Shown here piece after piece: positions 1-7,963 of a DNA stretch of 64,000 nt (position 1 is the stretch's first letter; the number at the start of each line of letters is the position of its first letter). Source of the DNA: Streptomyces apocyni (GTDB lineage Bacteria > Actinomycetota > Actinomycetes > Streptomycetales > Streptomycetaceae); assembly GCF_009739465.1 (NCBI RefSeq), contig NZ_WHOM01000032.1:17418-81417 (forward strand), given 5' to 3'. The position numbers and the translations under genes were made by a program. Under the pieces are notes generated by a model. It made no database searches, had not been told where the DNA came from, and saw only the letters and a program-made list of their open reading frames with translations.

Positions 1-2127
1 GGCGATCACCTCCTCGTCCTCGATGACCGCCAGCACCCGCAGCGAGGAGCGGACGCCGGACTGGGCCTGGCCCAGCACATCGCCCTCGCGGCGCTGCTCG
101 AGGTCGATCCGGGACAGCTCGAAGCCGTCCAGTGTCGCGGCCACCGCGCCGAGCCTGGCCCGCGCGGGGCTGGCCTCCGGCATCTCGCTGACCAGCAGAC
201 ACAGTCCGGGGGCCGCGCCTCGGCCGACCCGGCCGCGCAACTGGTGCAGCTGGGAGACGCCGAACCGGTCCGCGTCCATGATCACCATCGCGGTGGCGTT
301 GGGGACGTTCACCCCGACCTCGATGACCGTCGTCGCCACCAAAACGTCGACCTCGCCCGCGGCGAACCGGCGCATCACCGCGTCCTTGTCGTCCGGCGGC
401 ATCCTGCCGTGCAGCACCTCGACGCGCAGCCCCCGCAGCGGCCCCTGGGCGAGCTGCTCGGCCACGTCCAGCACGGCCAGCGGCGGCCGCTTCTCGGCCT
501 CGGCTCCGGCTCCGGCTCCGGCCTCGGCCGCGCCGTCGCCTTCGGCGGACTTCTTCTTCGGCTCCGTTCCGTTCTCCTCGCCGTCGCCGATTCGCGGGCA
601 CACGACGTACGCCTGGTGCCCTTTGTTCACCTCCTCGCGCACCCGCTCCCAGGCCCGCGCCAGGAAGTGTGGCTTGTCCTGGGCCGGTACGACATGGCTG
701 GCGATCGGCGAGCGGCCCGCGGGCAACTGGTCCAGGACCGAGGTCTCCAGGTCACCGAAGACGGTCATCGCCACCGTGCGCGGGATCGGGGTCGCCGTCA
801 TCACCAGCAGGTGCGGGGGCTGCTTGCCCTTGGAGCGCAGCGCGTCGCGCTGCTCAACGCCGAAGCGGTGCTGTTCGTCGACGACGACCAGGCCCAGATC
901 GTGGAACTGGACCTTGTCCTCGATCAGGGCATGGGTGCCGATGACGATCCCGGCCTCACCGGTGACCAGGTCAAGCAGCGCCTGACGGCGGGCGGCCACC
1001 CCCATCGAGCCGGTCAACAGCACCACCTTGGTGCCCTGCTCGGCACCGCCCAACATTCCCCCTTCCGCTAGCTCGCCCATCATCTCGACGATCGAGCGGT
1101 GGTGCTGCTGCGCGAGCACCTCGGTCGGCGCGAGCATCGCGGCCTGCCCGCCCGCGTCCACCACCGTGAGCATCGCGCGCAGCGCCACCAGCGTCTTGCC
1201 CGAACCGACCTCGCCCTGGAGCAGCCGGTGCATCGGATGCTCGGTGGCGAGGTCGTCGAAGATCTCGCCGGAGACCTTCTGCTGGCCCTCGGTGAGGGTG
1301 AAGGGCAGCTTCGCGTCGAACGCGTCCAGCAGGCCGCCCGGCTGGGGCCTGCGCGCCACGGCGGGCAGCTGGGTCTCCGCGAACCGGCGCCGGGCCAGCG
1401 CCACCTGGAGCACGAAGGCCTCGTCCCACTTCAGGCGGGCCCTGGCGTCGGCGATATCCGTCTTGCTGTGCGGGCGGTGGATTTTCAGCAGGGCCTCGGG
1501 GAGCGGCACCAGCCCCCGGCCGTCCCGCAGCGCGGGTGGCAGCGGGTCCACGGCCTCCTGGGCGCTGGGCAGCACCGCGTCGACCGCCTTGGCCAGCTTC
1601 CAGGACTCCAGCTTCGCGGTGGCCGGGTAGATCGGGATCAGGGCCCCGGCCCAGGAGCCGACCGCCGCCGCGTCCGCACCCTCGCCGCCCTCGCCACCGT
1701 CACCGCCGCGCAGGACCTCGTAGGCGGGGTGGGCGAGCTGGAGCTTGCGCTGGAAGGCGGAGACCTTGCCCGCGAACATCGCGCGGGTGCCCGGCAGCAG
1801 GTCCTTGTGCGGCTTGTGGATGCCACGGCCGAAGAACACGAGCTGGAGCTGGCCACTGCCGTCGGTGATCACGACCTCCAGGCGCTGGCCCCTGCCGTGG
1901 TTGAACTTCAGCACCCGGGCGCTCGCGACCTGGGCGACCACGGTCACATGCTCGTCCATCGGCAGCTCGGCGAGGCGGGTCAGCTCACCACGCTCCGCGT
2001 ACCGCCGCGGGTAGTGATGCAGCAGATCGCCGACGGTGTGCAGGTCGAGGTGCTCGGCCATGACCTTCGCGGTGGCGGGGCCGAGCAGTTTCTTCAGCGG
2101 TTCTTCTAGCGCGGGCACATGTTCCAT
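1..2127 (-). CDS. recG: ATP-dependent DNA helicase RecG (3' end lies outside the window)
   Basis: RecG is a superfamily 2 helicase that remodels stalled replication forks and branched recombination intermediates. The minus-strand frame is open from the ATG at 2127 to the window edge, 709 codons, so only a short C-terminal piece is missing. The N-terminus (MEHVPALEEPLKKLLGP) leads into the wedge domain. Walker A (GEVGSGKT) lies near 1200-1225, and the DEAH-like box, here DEQH followed by RFGVEQR, lies near 860-900. The order wedge then helicase core is that of the family. The next gene on the same strand (DAK2-like) ends 61 bp upstream of this start, so the two are probably co-transcribed. Confidence 0.95.
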   Translation of the reverse strand, partial: MEHVPALEEPLKKLLGPATAKVMAEHLDLHTVGDLLHHYPRRYAERGELTRLAELPMDEHVTVVAQVASARVLKFNHGRGQRLEVVITDGSGQLQLVFFGRGIHKPHKDLLPGTRAMFAGKVSAFQRKLQLAHPAYEVLRGGDGGEGGEGADAAAVGSWAGALIPIYPATAKLESWKLAKAVDAVLPSAQEAVDPLPPALRDGRGLVPLPEALLKIHRPHSKTDIADARARLKWDEAFVLQVALARRRFAETQLPAVARRPQPGGLLDAFDAKLPFTLTEGQQKVSGEIFDDLATEHPMHRLLQGEVGSGKTLVALRAMLTVVDAGGQAAMLAPTEVLAQQHHRSIVEMMGELAEGGMLGGAEQGTKVVLLTGSMGVAARRQALLDLVTGEAGIVIGTHALIEDKVQFHDLGLVVVDEQHRFGVEQRDALRSKGKQPPHLLVMTATPIPRTVAMTVFGDLETSVLDQLPAGRSPIASHVVPAQDKPHFLARAWERVREEVNKGHQAYVVCPRIGDGEENGTEPKKKSAEGDGAAEAGAGAGAEAEKRPPLAVLDVAEQLAQGPLRGLRVEVLHGRMPPDDKDAVMRRFAAGEVDVLVATTVIEVGVNVPNATAMVIMDADRFGVSQLHQLRGRVGRGAAPGLCLLVSEMPEASPARARLGAVAATLDGFELSRIDLEQRREGDVLGQAQSGVRSSLRVLAVIEDEEVIA

Positions 2128-2188
2128 TGCACACCACGGCAGTGACAGACACGGTCCGCCTGTAGAAAACCCTCCGATGCGCGGAGTG

Positions 2189-3895
2189 TTATTCCACTCC
2201 GATGAGGAGCAGCGGCGACTGCCGCCCGCCGCGGTAGACGACCGTGTCGACCGCCAGATGCGCCTCGCGTACGTGGTCCTCCAGCCGCACCGCGACAGCG
2301 TCGGGCACTTCGTCACCGAGCACTAGGGTGACCATCTCGCCGCCCGCCGCGAGCATCCGGTCCAGCACGGTCGTGGCGATGTCCGGGAGGTCCGCGCCGA
2401 TCACGGCGACATCCCCGTCGATGAGCCCCAGGACATCACCGGCCTGGCAGATCCCGGCCATCGTCCAGGACTGCCGCTCGGCGACGGCCAGTTCGGCGTA
2501 GCGGGTCGCGCCCGCGGCCGAGGTCATGGAGACCACGTCCTCGTCGAAGCGGCGGTCCGGCTCGTGTACGGCGAGCGCCGCGATGCCCTGTACCGCGGAC
2601 CGGGTCGGGATGAGCGCGACCCGTACACCGTCCGTACGGGCCTGTTCCGCGGCGGCCGCGACGGTGTGCCGCAGGGTCCCGTCGTTGGGCAGTAGCACCA
2701 CCTCGCGCGCGTGGGCGCGGCGGACGGCGTCGACGACCTCACCACTCGCGGGCGGCTCGCCGGGACGCGCGAGCACCGTGGTGGCCCCGGCCTCGGCGTA
2801 CAGACCGGCAAGCCCTTCCCCCTGGACCACGGCGACGACCGCGCGCCGCACCCGCTCCCGTGGCGGTGTGAAGCCCGTGCTGTGCGCGTCCTGGGCCCCG
2901 AAGTGCGTGATCCTGATGCGGTACGGGCGCCCCGCCTCGACGCCCGCCTCGACGGCGGCGCCCGCGTCGTCGACATGCACATGGACGTTCCACAGCCCGT
3001 CGCCGCCGACCACGACCAGGGAGTCGCCCAGCGCGTCCAGGCGGCCGCGCAGCCGGTCGACGGCCGGGTCGTCGGCCTCCAGCAGATAGATCACCTCGAA
3101 CGCGGGCCCGCTCCCTGCGGGCACCGCGTCGGCCGCACAGTCCACCAGGTGAGCCGACGCCGCGGCTGCCCCGACGTCCGTACGCTCAGCCTGCCGCACG
3201 CGCGCGTAGCCGCGTATCTGCCGTGGGGGTGCGGGTGGCGCCTGCCCCGACAGCGCCTCCACCAGCGCTCCCAGCACGGCCACCAGACCCTGCCCGCCCG
3301 CGTCCACGACACCCGCCCGCTCCAGCACGGCCAGCTGCCCCGGGGTCCTGGCCAGCGCGGTACGCGCCCCGTCGTACGCCGCCCGCGCGGCCGTGGCGCA
3401 GTCGCCGTCGGCGCCCTGGGTCGCCGCGTCGGCCGCGGCGGTGGCCACCGTGAGGACCGTCCCCTCGACCGGGTGCGCGACGGCCTGGTATCCGGAGTCC
3501 GCGGCCCGCCGCAGCGCGATTCCGAGCAGCTCCCCGCCCACGACAGGCCGCGCCGCGTCGCTCTCGGTGGACACCACCTGAGCCATGCCCCGCAGCAGCT
3601 GAGCCAGGATCGTGCCCGAGTTGCCGCGCGCCCCGATCAGCGCGCCATGCGCCATCGCGCGCATGGCCTCAGCCGCCGAAGGGCCCTCGGCCGACCCGGC
3701 CGCCTCGTGCCCGGCGAACACGGCCTCGACCGCCTGCGCCGCCGACTCCACCGTCAGGTAGAGGTTCGTACCGGTGTCCGAGTCCGCGACCGGATAGACG
3801 TTGATCGCGTCGATCTCCTCGCGGGCCCGCCCCAACGCGTCCAGGGCGAGACCACACCAGGTGCGCACCACGACGGCGTCGAGCAACTGCGGCAC
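2189..3895 (-). CDS. DAK2-domain protein, FakA/YloV-like kinase
   Basis: This 568-residue protein has the three-part layout of the FakA/YloV family: an N-terminal DAK2 nucleotide-binding domain (about 1-210), a middle domain and a C-terminal domain. Supporting motifs are NVYPVADSDTGTNLY near residue 32, the acidic Mg-ATP motif of dihydroxyacetone-kinase-type enzymes, and GARGNSGTILAQLLRG near 88. In Firmicutes FakA phosphorylates fatty acids bound to FakB. Whether that holds here is inference, because no fakB-like gene is in the window. The start is GTG with a GGAGG ribosome site about 5 bases upstream. It precedes recG on the same strand and is divergent from rpmB. Confidence 0.85.
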   Translation of the reverse strand: MPQLLDAVVVRTWCGLALDALGRAREEIDAINVYPVADSDTGTNLYLTVESAAQAVEAVFAGHEAAGSAEGPSAAEAMRAMAHGALIGARGNSGTILAQLLRGMAQVVSTESDAARPVVGGELLGIALRRAADSGYQAVAHPVEGTVLTVATAAADAATQGADGDCATAARAAYDGARTALARTPGQLAVLERAGVVDAGGQGLVAVLGALVEALSGQAPPAPPRQIRGYARVRQAERTDVGAAAASAHLVDCAADAVPAGSGPAFEVIYLLEADDPAVDRLRGRLDALGDSLVVVGGDGLWNVHVHVDDAGAAVEAGVEAGRPYRIRITHFGAQDAHSTGFTPPRERVRRAVVAVVQGEGLAGLYAEAGATTVLARPGEPPASGEVVDAVRRAHAREVVLLPNDGTLRHTVAAAAEQARTDGVRVALIPTRSAVQGIAALAVHEPDRRFDEDVVSMTSAAGATRYAELAVAERQSWTMAGICQAGDVLGLIDGDVAVIGADLPDIATTVLDRMLAAGGEMVTLVLGDEVPDAVAVRLEDHVREAHLAVDTVVYRGGRQSPLLLIGVE

Positions 3896-4057
3896 CTGGG
3901 CCTCCTAGCTGCGGTTTTGCTCCGCAGGGTAGTTCTCGGTGGGCAGGGTGCCCGGGGCGGGGGGCGAGCTGACCATGGTAGTTTCGTTCTACCGAAGCGG
4001 TCGTTGTATGCTGCTCCGGTTGCCCGATAGATATCGGGTCACCCCCTGGCACCGCCA

Positions 4058-4109
4058 CTTCAGATCACTGAACCCGGCATGCCGGGTTTAACCGTAAGAG
4101 CATCTGAAG
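4058..4109 (+). promoter_or_regulatory. Nested inverted repeats in the rpmB leader
   Basis: An 8-bp outer stem (cttcagat at 4058-4065, atctgaag at 4102-4109) encloses a perfect 18-bp palindrome (aacccggcatgccgggtt, 4071-4088). The outer stem ends six bases before the rpmB ribosome site (ggagtg at 4115-4120). A second small hairpin (cccgata/tatcggg) lies at 4023-4038. The structure is placed to act on translation or early transcription of rpmB. Its function is inference. Confidence 0.5.
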
Positions 4110-4124
4110 TCTTTGGAGTGTCCC

Positions 4125-4310
4125 GTGGCTGCCAACTGCGACGTCTGCGGCAAGGGGCCGGGCTTCGGCAACAACATCTCGCACTCGCACCGCCGTACGC
4201 CCCGTCGCTGGAACCCGAACATCCAGCGCGTGCGTGCCGTGGTCAGTGGGACGCCGAAGCGGCTCAACGCCTGCACCTCGTGCATCAAGGCCGGGAAGGT
4301 CTCGCGCTGA
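4125..4310 (+). CDS. rpmB: 50S ribosomal protein L28, zinc-binding form
   Basis: The 61-residue product begins MAANCDVCGKGPGFGNN and matches streptomycete L28 over its full length. It keeps two CxxC pairs (CDVC near the N-terminus, CTSC near residue 52), so it is the zinc-containing C+ form. Streptomycetes often also encode zinc-free paralogues elsewhere under Zur control. The GTG at 4125 was chosen because ggagtg ends four bases upstream and the protein then has the family length; an in-frame TTG at 4113 would add four non-conserved residues. It is divergent from the DAK2-like gene and is followed by a strong hairpin. Confidence 0.96.
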   Translation: MAANCDVCGKGPGFGNNISHSHRRTPRRWNPNIQRVRAVVSGTPKRLNACTSCIKAGKVSR

Positions 4311-4344
4311 CGCAACGCTAAGCGCGGCCACTTGCCTGGTTGCT

Positions 4345-4380
4345 GAACAGCCGGTCCACCCCAGGGTGGGCCGGCTGTTC
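4345..4380 (+). terminator. Hairpin terminator after rpmB
   Basis: Two 17-bp arms (4345-4361 and 4364-4380, one mismatch) form a long GC-rich stem 34 bases after the rpmB stop, followed by tgttact. mutM begins 33 bases later, so this hairpin separates the two genes. Confidence 0.75.
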
Positions 4381-4412
4381 TGTTACTCACTCCCCAACCC
4401 CCAGGAGCTACT

Positions 4413-5279
4413 GTGCCCGAGCTGCCCGAGGTCGAGGTCGTACGCCGCGGACTCGAAGCCTGGGTCAGCGGACGGACCGTCGCCGACGTGCAGGTGCTGC
4501 ACCCGCGCGCCGTACGCCGTCACCCGGCGGGCGGCGTGGACTTCGCGGCCCGGCTCACCGGACACCGTGTCGGCTCCGTCCAGCGCCGTGGCAAGTACCT
4601 CTGGCTGCCGCTCGGGGACTCCGCGGCCCCTGGGTGTTCCGTGCTCGCCCACCTCGGCATGAGCGGCCAGCTGCTGGTCCAGCCGACGGACACGGCGGAC
4701 GAGCGGCATCTGCGGATCAGGGTCGGCTTCACCGACGACCTCGGCACCGAACTGCGCTTCGTCGACCAGCGCACCTTCGGCGGGCTCTCGCTGCACGAGA
4801 ACACCCCGGACGGCCTCCCGGACGTGATCGCCCACATCGCGCGCGACCCGCTCGACCCGAAGTTCGACGACGCCGCGTTCCACACCGCCCTGCGCCGCCG
4901 CCGCACCACGGTCAAGCGCGCCCTGCTCGACCAGTCACTGATCAGTGGGGTCGGCAACATCTACGCGGACGAGGCCCTGTGGCGTACCAAGCTGCACTAC
5001 GAACGCCCCACGGCCACCCTCACCCGCCCCAAGACCACGGAGCTCCTGGGACACATCCGGGACGTGATGAACGACGCACTCGCCGTCGGCGGCACCAGCT
5101 TCGACAGCCTCTACGTCAATGTGAACGGCGAGTCCGGGTACTTCGAGCGGTCCCTGGACGCGTACGGGCGCGAGGACGAACCCTGCCGCCGCTGCGGCAC
5201 TCCCATGCGCCGCCGCCCTTGGATGAACCGCTCCAGCTACTACTGCCCGCGCTGCCAGCGCCCGCCGCGCCCGCAGTAG
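4413..5279 (+). CDS. mutM: Formamidopyrimidine-DNA glycosylase (Fpg/MutM)
   Basis: Fpg removes oxidised purines such as 8-oxoguanine in base excision repair and nicks the abasic site. The 288-residue protein starts [14 protein letters not shown], where Pro2 is the catalytic nucleophile and Glu3 the general acid. Other family marks are the conserved lysine in [10 protein letters not shown] near 56, [14 protein letters not shown] near 172 for the helix-two-turn-helix, and a C-terminal zinc finger (CRRC and CPRC). The GTG start has aggag 8 bases upstream. In S. coelicolor mutM follows rnc, as I recall. Here it directly follows rpmB and its terminator. Confidence 0.96.
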   Translation: MPELPEVEVVRRGLEAWVSGRTVADVQVLHPRAVRRHPAGGVDFAARLTGHRVGSVQRRGKYLWLPLGDSAAPGCSVLAHLGMSGQLLVQPTDTADERHLRIRVGFTDDLGTELRFVDQRTFGGLSLHENTPDGLPDVIAHIARDPLDPKFDDAAFHTALRRRRTTVKRALLDQSLISGVGNIYADEALWRTKLHYERPTATLTRPKTTELLGHIRDVMNDALAVGGTSFDSLYVNVNGESGYFERSLDAYGREDEPCRRCGTPMRRRPWMNRSSYYCPRCQRPPRPQ

Positions 5280-5313
5280 GCGTGCGCCGCGCCCCCAGGA
5301 GGCGTTCTAGGCG

Positions 5314-5326
5314 TCAGAACCCGAAG
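5314..5326. repeat. attL core of the integrated element
   Basis: tcagaacccgaag is identical to 12867-12879. The flanks differ on both sides, which fixes the shared core at 13 bp. On the minus strand it reads as a Phe-Gly-Phe-stop tail, a copy of the end of the CAP-domain gene. Confidence 0.75.
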
Positions 5327-5569
5327 AAGTGACGCGGAGCCTCGCTGACCTGGGAACTTGTTGGTGATCGGTAGCCCGACCTACGGAATGACGGTGGGCT
5401 GCGGTTGTCGTCTGTCACCGTTGGCCACTGTCGGACGGCCCAGGGACGGCCCGTGTCGACGACTCGGCAGCCCCCTGTGCGCGTTAGGGTGATTCGCCCT
5501 TGTGGCAGTACGCGCAAACGGTGCGCCGCAGTGTAGCGGCTCCCCTATCTTGGGCTTCCGGAGGTTGGC

Positions 5570-5983
5570 ATGGCTCGATTGCAGTACTTCTTGCTTGCTG
5601 AGTACGCCCGCGTCGACGCGGGTGGGCTGCTTACTGTGGTGGGGGCGGGGTTCGACAGGGTCGCCGTCGACGCGCTACCAGGCCAACTGTCATTGGGATG
5701 CGCGGCGCGCGTGCTCCTCGACGAGGGAGAGTCAGAGGCGCAGCTCAGTGTCGCCGTGCGTCCACCACAGGGCAGGGGGCTAGCTATCGCCAGCACGGTA
5801 AGGCCACCCGTAGACGCCAAACCTCATCTAGGCCACGTAGGTGTCATCTTTGCGGCCACTTTTGGGCTTCCCGTCGTAGCAGAAGGCCTGTACACCTTTG
5901 AGGTGACGGTCAATGGCGAGGAGCGACAAGACGCATCGTTCACCGTCGAGTTGCAGTCGGCCACGGGACAGGCCGATGCCTAA
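5570..5983 (+). CDS. Hypothetical protein, possibly DUF6941-like
   Basis: The 137-residue protein starts MARLQYFLLAEYARVDAGG and continues LLTVVGAGFDRV. It is a compact, probably beta-rich cytosolic protein with no signal peptide or membrane segment. The N-terminal pattern (LLAEYA...GGLLTVVGAG) resembles small uncharacterised proteins grouped as DUF6941, an assignment from memory. The ATG has a ggaggttggc ribosome site just upstream. Its TAA stop overlaps the next ATG (TAATG), so it is translationally coupled to the DUF4258-like gene. This is the first gene inside the element after attL. Its function is unknown. Confidence 0.75.
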   Translation: MARLQYFLLAEYARVDAGGLLTVVGAGFDRVAVDALPGQLSLGCAARVLLDEGESEAQLSVAVRPPQGRGLAIASTVRPPVDAKPHLGHVGVIFAATFGLPVVAEGLYTFEVTVNGEERQDASFTVELQSATGQADA

Positions 5984-6225
5984 TGCGACTGACGTACACT
6001 CGCCACGCACAGAGGCGCATGCAGCAAAGAAGTGTAACGAAGAGTGATGTTGAGCACGCCTTGGGTAACTTCATTGAGAGGAAGTGCACCCCTGAACCGA
6101 GCATCCGGTATCGCGGCCCTGGCCTCAACGGCGGCATACTCAAGGTGTGGGTAGTGCCAGACCAAGGGCCAATGTCCGACAAGATCATCAAGAGCGTGGC
6201 TTGGGAAGGAGTGAGTGATGTCTGA
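5983..6225 (+). CDS. DUF4258-like small protein, possible toxin of a toxin-antitoxin-like pair
   Basis: The 80-residue protein opens with MRLTYTRHAQRRMQQRSV, the TxHAxxRMxQR signature of DUF4258 proteins, and continues as a small basic alpha/beta domain. It overlaps the upstream stop (TAATG) and the next gene by 8 bp. DUF4258 genes are often found beside DUF2283 genes, and the pair has been suspected of being toxin-antitoxin-like. That reading is inference from size, charge and pairing; activity is not established here. The codon mix is less GC-biased than in the surrounding chromosome, fitting acquired DNA. Confidence 0.75.
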   Translation: MRLTYTRHAQRRMQQRSVTKSDVEHALGNFIERKCTPEPSIRYRGPGLNGGILKVWVVPDQGPMSDKIIKSVAWEGVSDV

Positions 6226-6592
6226 GCCCATGGTTCGCATCGAGATTGAGCCCTCCGTCGACCTGGCCTACGTCGAACTTAGCCAGGGCCAGGTAGACAG
6301 GACCGACGAGTTCACGCCTGAGATCGCGATCGACCTGGACCGGTACGGAATGGTTCTAGGGATTGAGCTGCTCACGCTCTCCGTCAACCTCGACGCAGAG
6401 CTGCGCGCTCGCCTTGCTGGGCAGTATCACATCCCGTCCTCCGTTCTGGATCTCCTGTCGCCTGCGCTCAATGTCGTCGCCGACTGGGAGAGGCAGGTCG
6501 CTGAGCGAAAGGCTGCTCAGCAGCTAGCCCCCCGCGCGACCTACGGAGTACTCCGTGCGTCCACCCAGCCAAGGCTCACAGAGTGCCACTGA
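6218..6592 (+). CDS. DUF2283-family protein, partner of the upstream DUF4258-like gene
   Basis: The 124-residue protein has an acidic N-terminal half with the DUF2283 pattern: IEIEPSVDLAYVELSQGQV, then EIAIDLDRYGMVLGIELL near residue 45. Its C-terminal tail is helical and less conserved. The ATG at 6218 was preferred to the in-frame GTG at 6215 because gggaagga ends 7 bases before it. The start lies within the upstream reading frame, so the two are translated together. It may act as antitoxin or partner; this is inference. A hairpin terminator follows at 6626-6656. Confidence 0.75.
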   Translation: MSEPMVRIEIEPSVDLAYVELSQGQVDRTDEFTPEIAIDLDRYGMVLGIELLTLSVNLDAELRARLAGQYHIPSSVLDLLSPALNVVADWERQVAERKAAQQLAPRATYGVLRASTQPRLTECH

Positions 6593-6625
6593 GCTCTGTT
6601 GATGGCATAGGTAGCTGGACGAAAC

Positions 6626-6656
6626 AACCCCTGACCAGGTGAGATGGTTAGGGGTT
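6626..6656 (+). terminator. Hairpin terminator after the DUF4258/DUF2283 pair
   Basis: Arms aacccctgacca (6626-6637) and tggttaggggtt (6645-6656) pair with one mismatch around a 7-base loop, 34 bases after the DUF2283-like gene. Confidence 0.65.
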
Positions 6657-6805
6657 ACTCGTTTCTAACGGGCAGTGGGGTTCGCGCCTAGTGCGTGCTG
6701 CTCAGCAAGCAGCCTTCTTCCCCCTTTGTGGGTAGCCGGACCCCTCTTGCCGGGTCGAGCCTAGTCGGCGGTTACGCGGCTGCCTGAGGGTGTCATCATC
6801 CGGTC

Positions 6806-7256
6806 ATGAACTACCAGCCACTTGCTGCGGCCGTCGTCGCTGTCTCAGGTCTAGCGGGTCTGTACATCCAGAGCCGCCGCACGACCGGGCATGCGGCGGA
6901 GGAGATCAAGAGAGAGCTCGACATCCTCGCTGCTGCCTGATCAAAGCGAGCTTCGGGAGCCCCTTCAAGTACGCATCGATGACTTGCTCCGACGCTACAT
7001 GTCCAAGCGACAGGAGGAGGCTCGCGATTGGTCAGGAGTCACCCTCGCTGTCTTGCTCTTAATGGCCTCCGCGTTCTTCGCCTGGATGGCGGTAAGCGAG
7101 GGCGCCTGGTGGTGGGCGGGCCTCGTGGTGACCGTTCCCTTCGGGATCTTCGGCGTTTACGGATTCGTCGAATCCATCCTGCCAGCGAAGCGCGATGAGA
7201 GAGGGCGACGTCTTCAGAGGCGCCCCTGGGACCACCGCCCGGAGCCACCCCAGTGA
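6806..7256 (+). pseudogene. Putative small membrane protein split by a +1 frameshift
   Basis: The frame from the ATG at 6806 encodes 44 residues (MNYQPLAAAVVAVSGLAGLY, then a helix ending KRELDILAAA) and stops at 6940. The +1 frame continues without a gap as LPDQSELREPLQVRIDDLL, then MSKRQEEARDW and two membrane spans, ending at 7256. Joined, they give one coherent protein of about 150 residues with one N-terminal and two C-terminal membrane segments. Helix-LxxL-S-xx-L-ID layouts of this sort are common in small actinobacterial membrane proteins. The junction falls in a gctgctgcctg run. It could be a mutation, a sequencing error or programmed frameshifting. The 3' part could restart at the ATG at 6999 but lacks a clear ribosome site. 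Confidence 0.55.
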
Positions 7257-7306
7257 ACGGTCACGTTGGCCGTCGCGGTCGGTGGAGCGGCTTTGGGCGG
7301 GAGCTG

Positions 7307-7415
7307 CCATGGGGTGAGTGATCATGGCCCCTTACGCTGGCCGCGATCGGGCAGTCCGTGGACCTGCCCGCAATAGCCCGATCTGGGGCCATGATCTTCG
7401 AGGCTCGCCCCATGG
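7307..7415. repeat. Triple-nested inverted repeat in gene-free DNA of the element
   Basis: Three arm pairs share roughly one centre: ccatggggtgag (7307-7318) with ctcgccccatgg (7404-7415), 11 of 12 matching; gatcatggcccc (7320-7331) with ggggccatgatc (7385-7396), perfect; gatcgggc (7345-7352) with gcccgatc (7376-7383), perfect. Inside is an alternative hairpin at 7348-7370 (cgggcag/ctgcccg). No gene is supported between 7257 and 7963. Possible roles are a replication origin, a transfer site or a structured RNA. Confidence 0.7.
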
Positions 7416-7471
7416 TGGCTGCCTAAAGCCGTGGAGCCGACCGCCCCAGCCACGGGGCACCGGCCCAGGGA

Positions 7472-7846
7472 GCGGGTTTGCCCGCCGCGTACCGCCGCCG
7501 CGATCCGGCCTTATCGGTGACCCACAGCGTCGGTGACCTGGTGGTGCGGCAATCCCCTTGTGCCCCTATGGCCTGGTGCTGGGTTTGGCCGCTGGTGGGG
7601 GCGACGGGCGGACGGCGGTCCGCAGCTGGTGGCGGAGACATGGAAGCGGCGGGGCGGCGGCCGACCGGCGCCGCCGCGCGTGCGCGGCCCTCGGTCCTTT
7701 GGATCGACCCGACTTCGCTGGGCGGCGCCGGTCTGGTGGTCTTGATGGGGTGTTTCGTGTGCGTGCGCCCTGTGGTCCTACGGTTGCTGAAGGGTTCTCC
7801 CCTCCTAGGTCGGATCGCGGCGGCGGTACGCGGCGGGCAAACCCGC
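7472..7846. repeat. Pair of 36-bp perfect inverted repeats 303 bp apart
   Basis: Bases 7472-7507 and 7811-7846 are exact reverse complements over 36 bp, with 3 more matches after one mismatch. Each arm starts with its own mini-hairpin (gcggg-tttg-cccgc). The 303 bp between them hold no convincing gene. I see no target-site duplication, so an insertion sequence or MITE is not demonstrated. Together with the nested repeat at 7307-7415 this makes 7300-7850 the most structured part of the element. Confidence 0.8.
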
Positions 7847-7963
7847 GTCACCGGGTCGAAGGCTCGGGCAAGGGGCGGTTGGCGCCTTCGGCTGATCAGA
7901 CGGCCGCGAGCGGAGCGAGTCTTGATGAGGTAGAGAAATCTGTAACGGCCCGTCGTACGGCGG

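Noticed and set aside
4340..5332. Long alternative frame of about 330 codons over mutM
   Set aside because: Arginine/proline-rich shadow of the true mutM frame, as expected in high-GC DNA. The same applies to the long opposite frames over smc, glnD and the ftsH-like gene.
5314..5517. Minus-strand open frame ending in HFFGF at the left edge of the element, considered as a truncated CAP-gene copy
   Set aside because: Only the 13-bp att core is shared with the CAP gene; the rest has no similarity and no coding character.
7472..7846. The 36-bp inverted repeats as ends of an insertion sequence
   Set aside because: No transposase between the arms and no visible target duplication next to them. 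A non-autonomous element remains possible but is not shown.
7423..7963. Several open frames on both strands in the gene-free part of the element, including one of about 150 residues at 7478-7933
   Set aside because: They overlap the inverted repeats, have arginine/alanine-rich composition without conserved motifs, lack good ribosome sites and contradict each other by strand.
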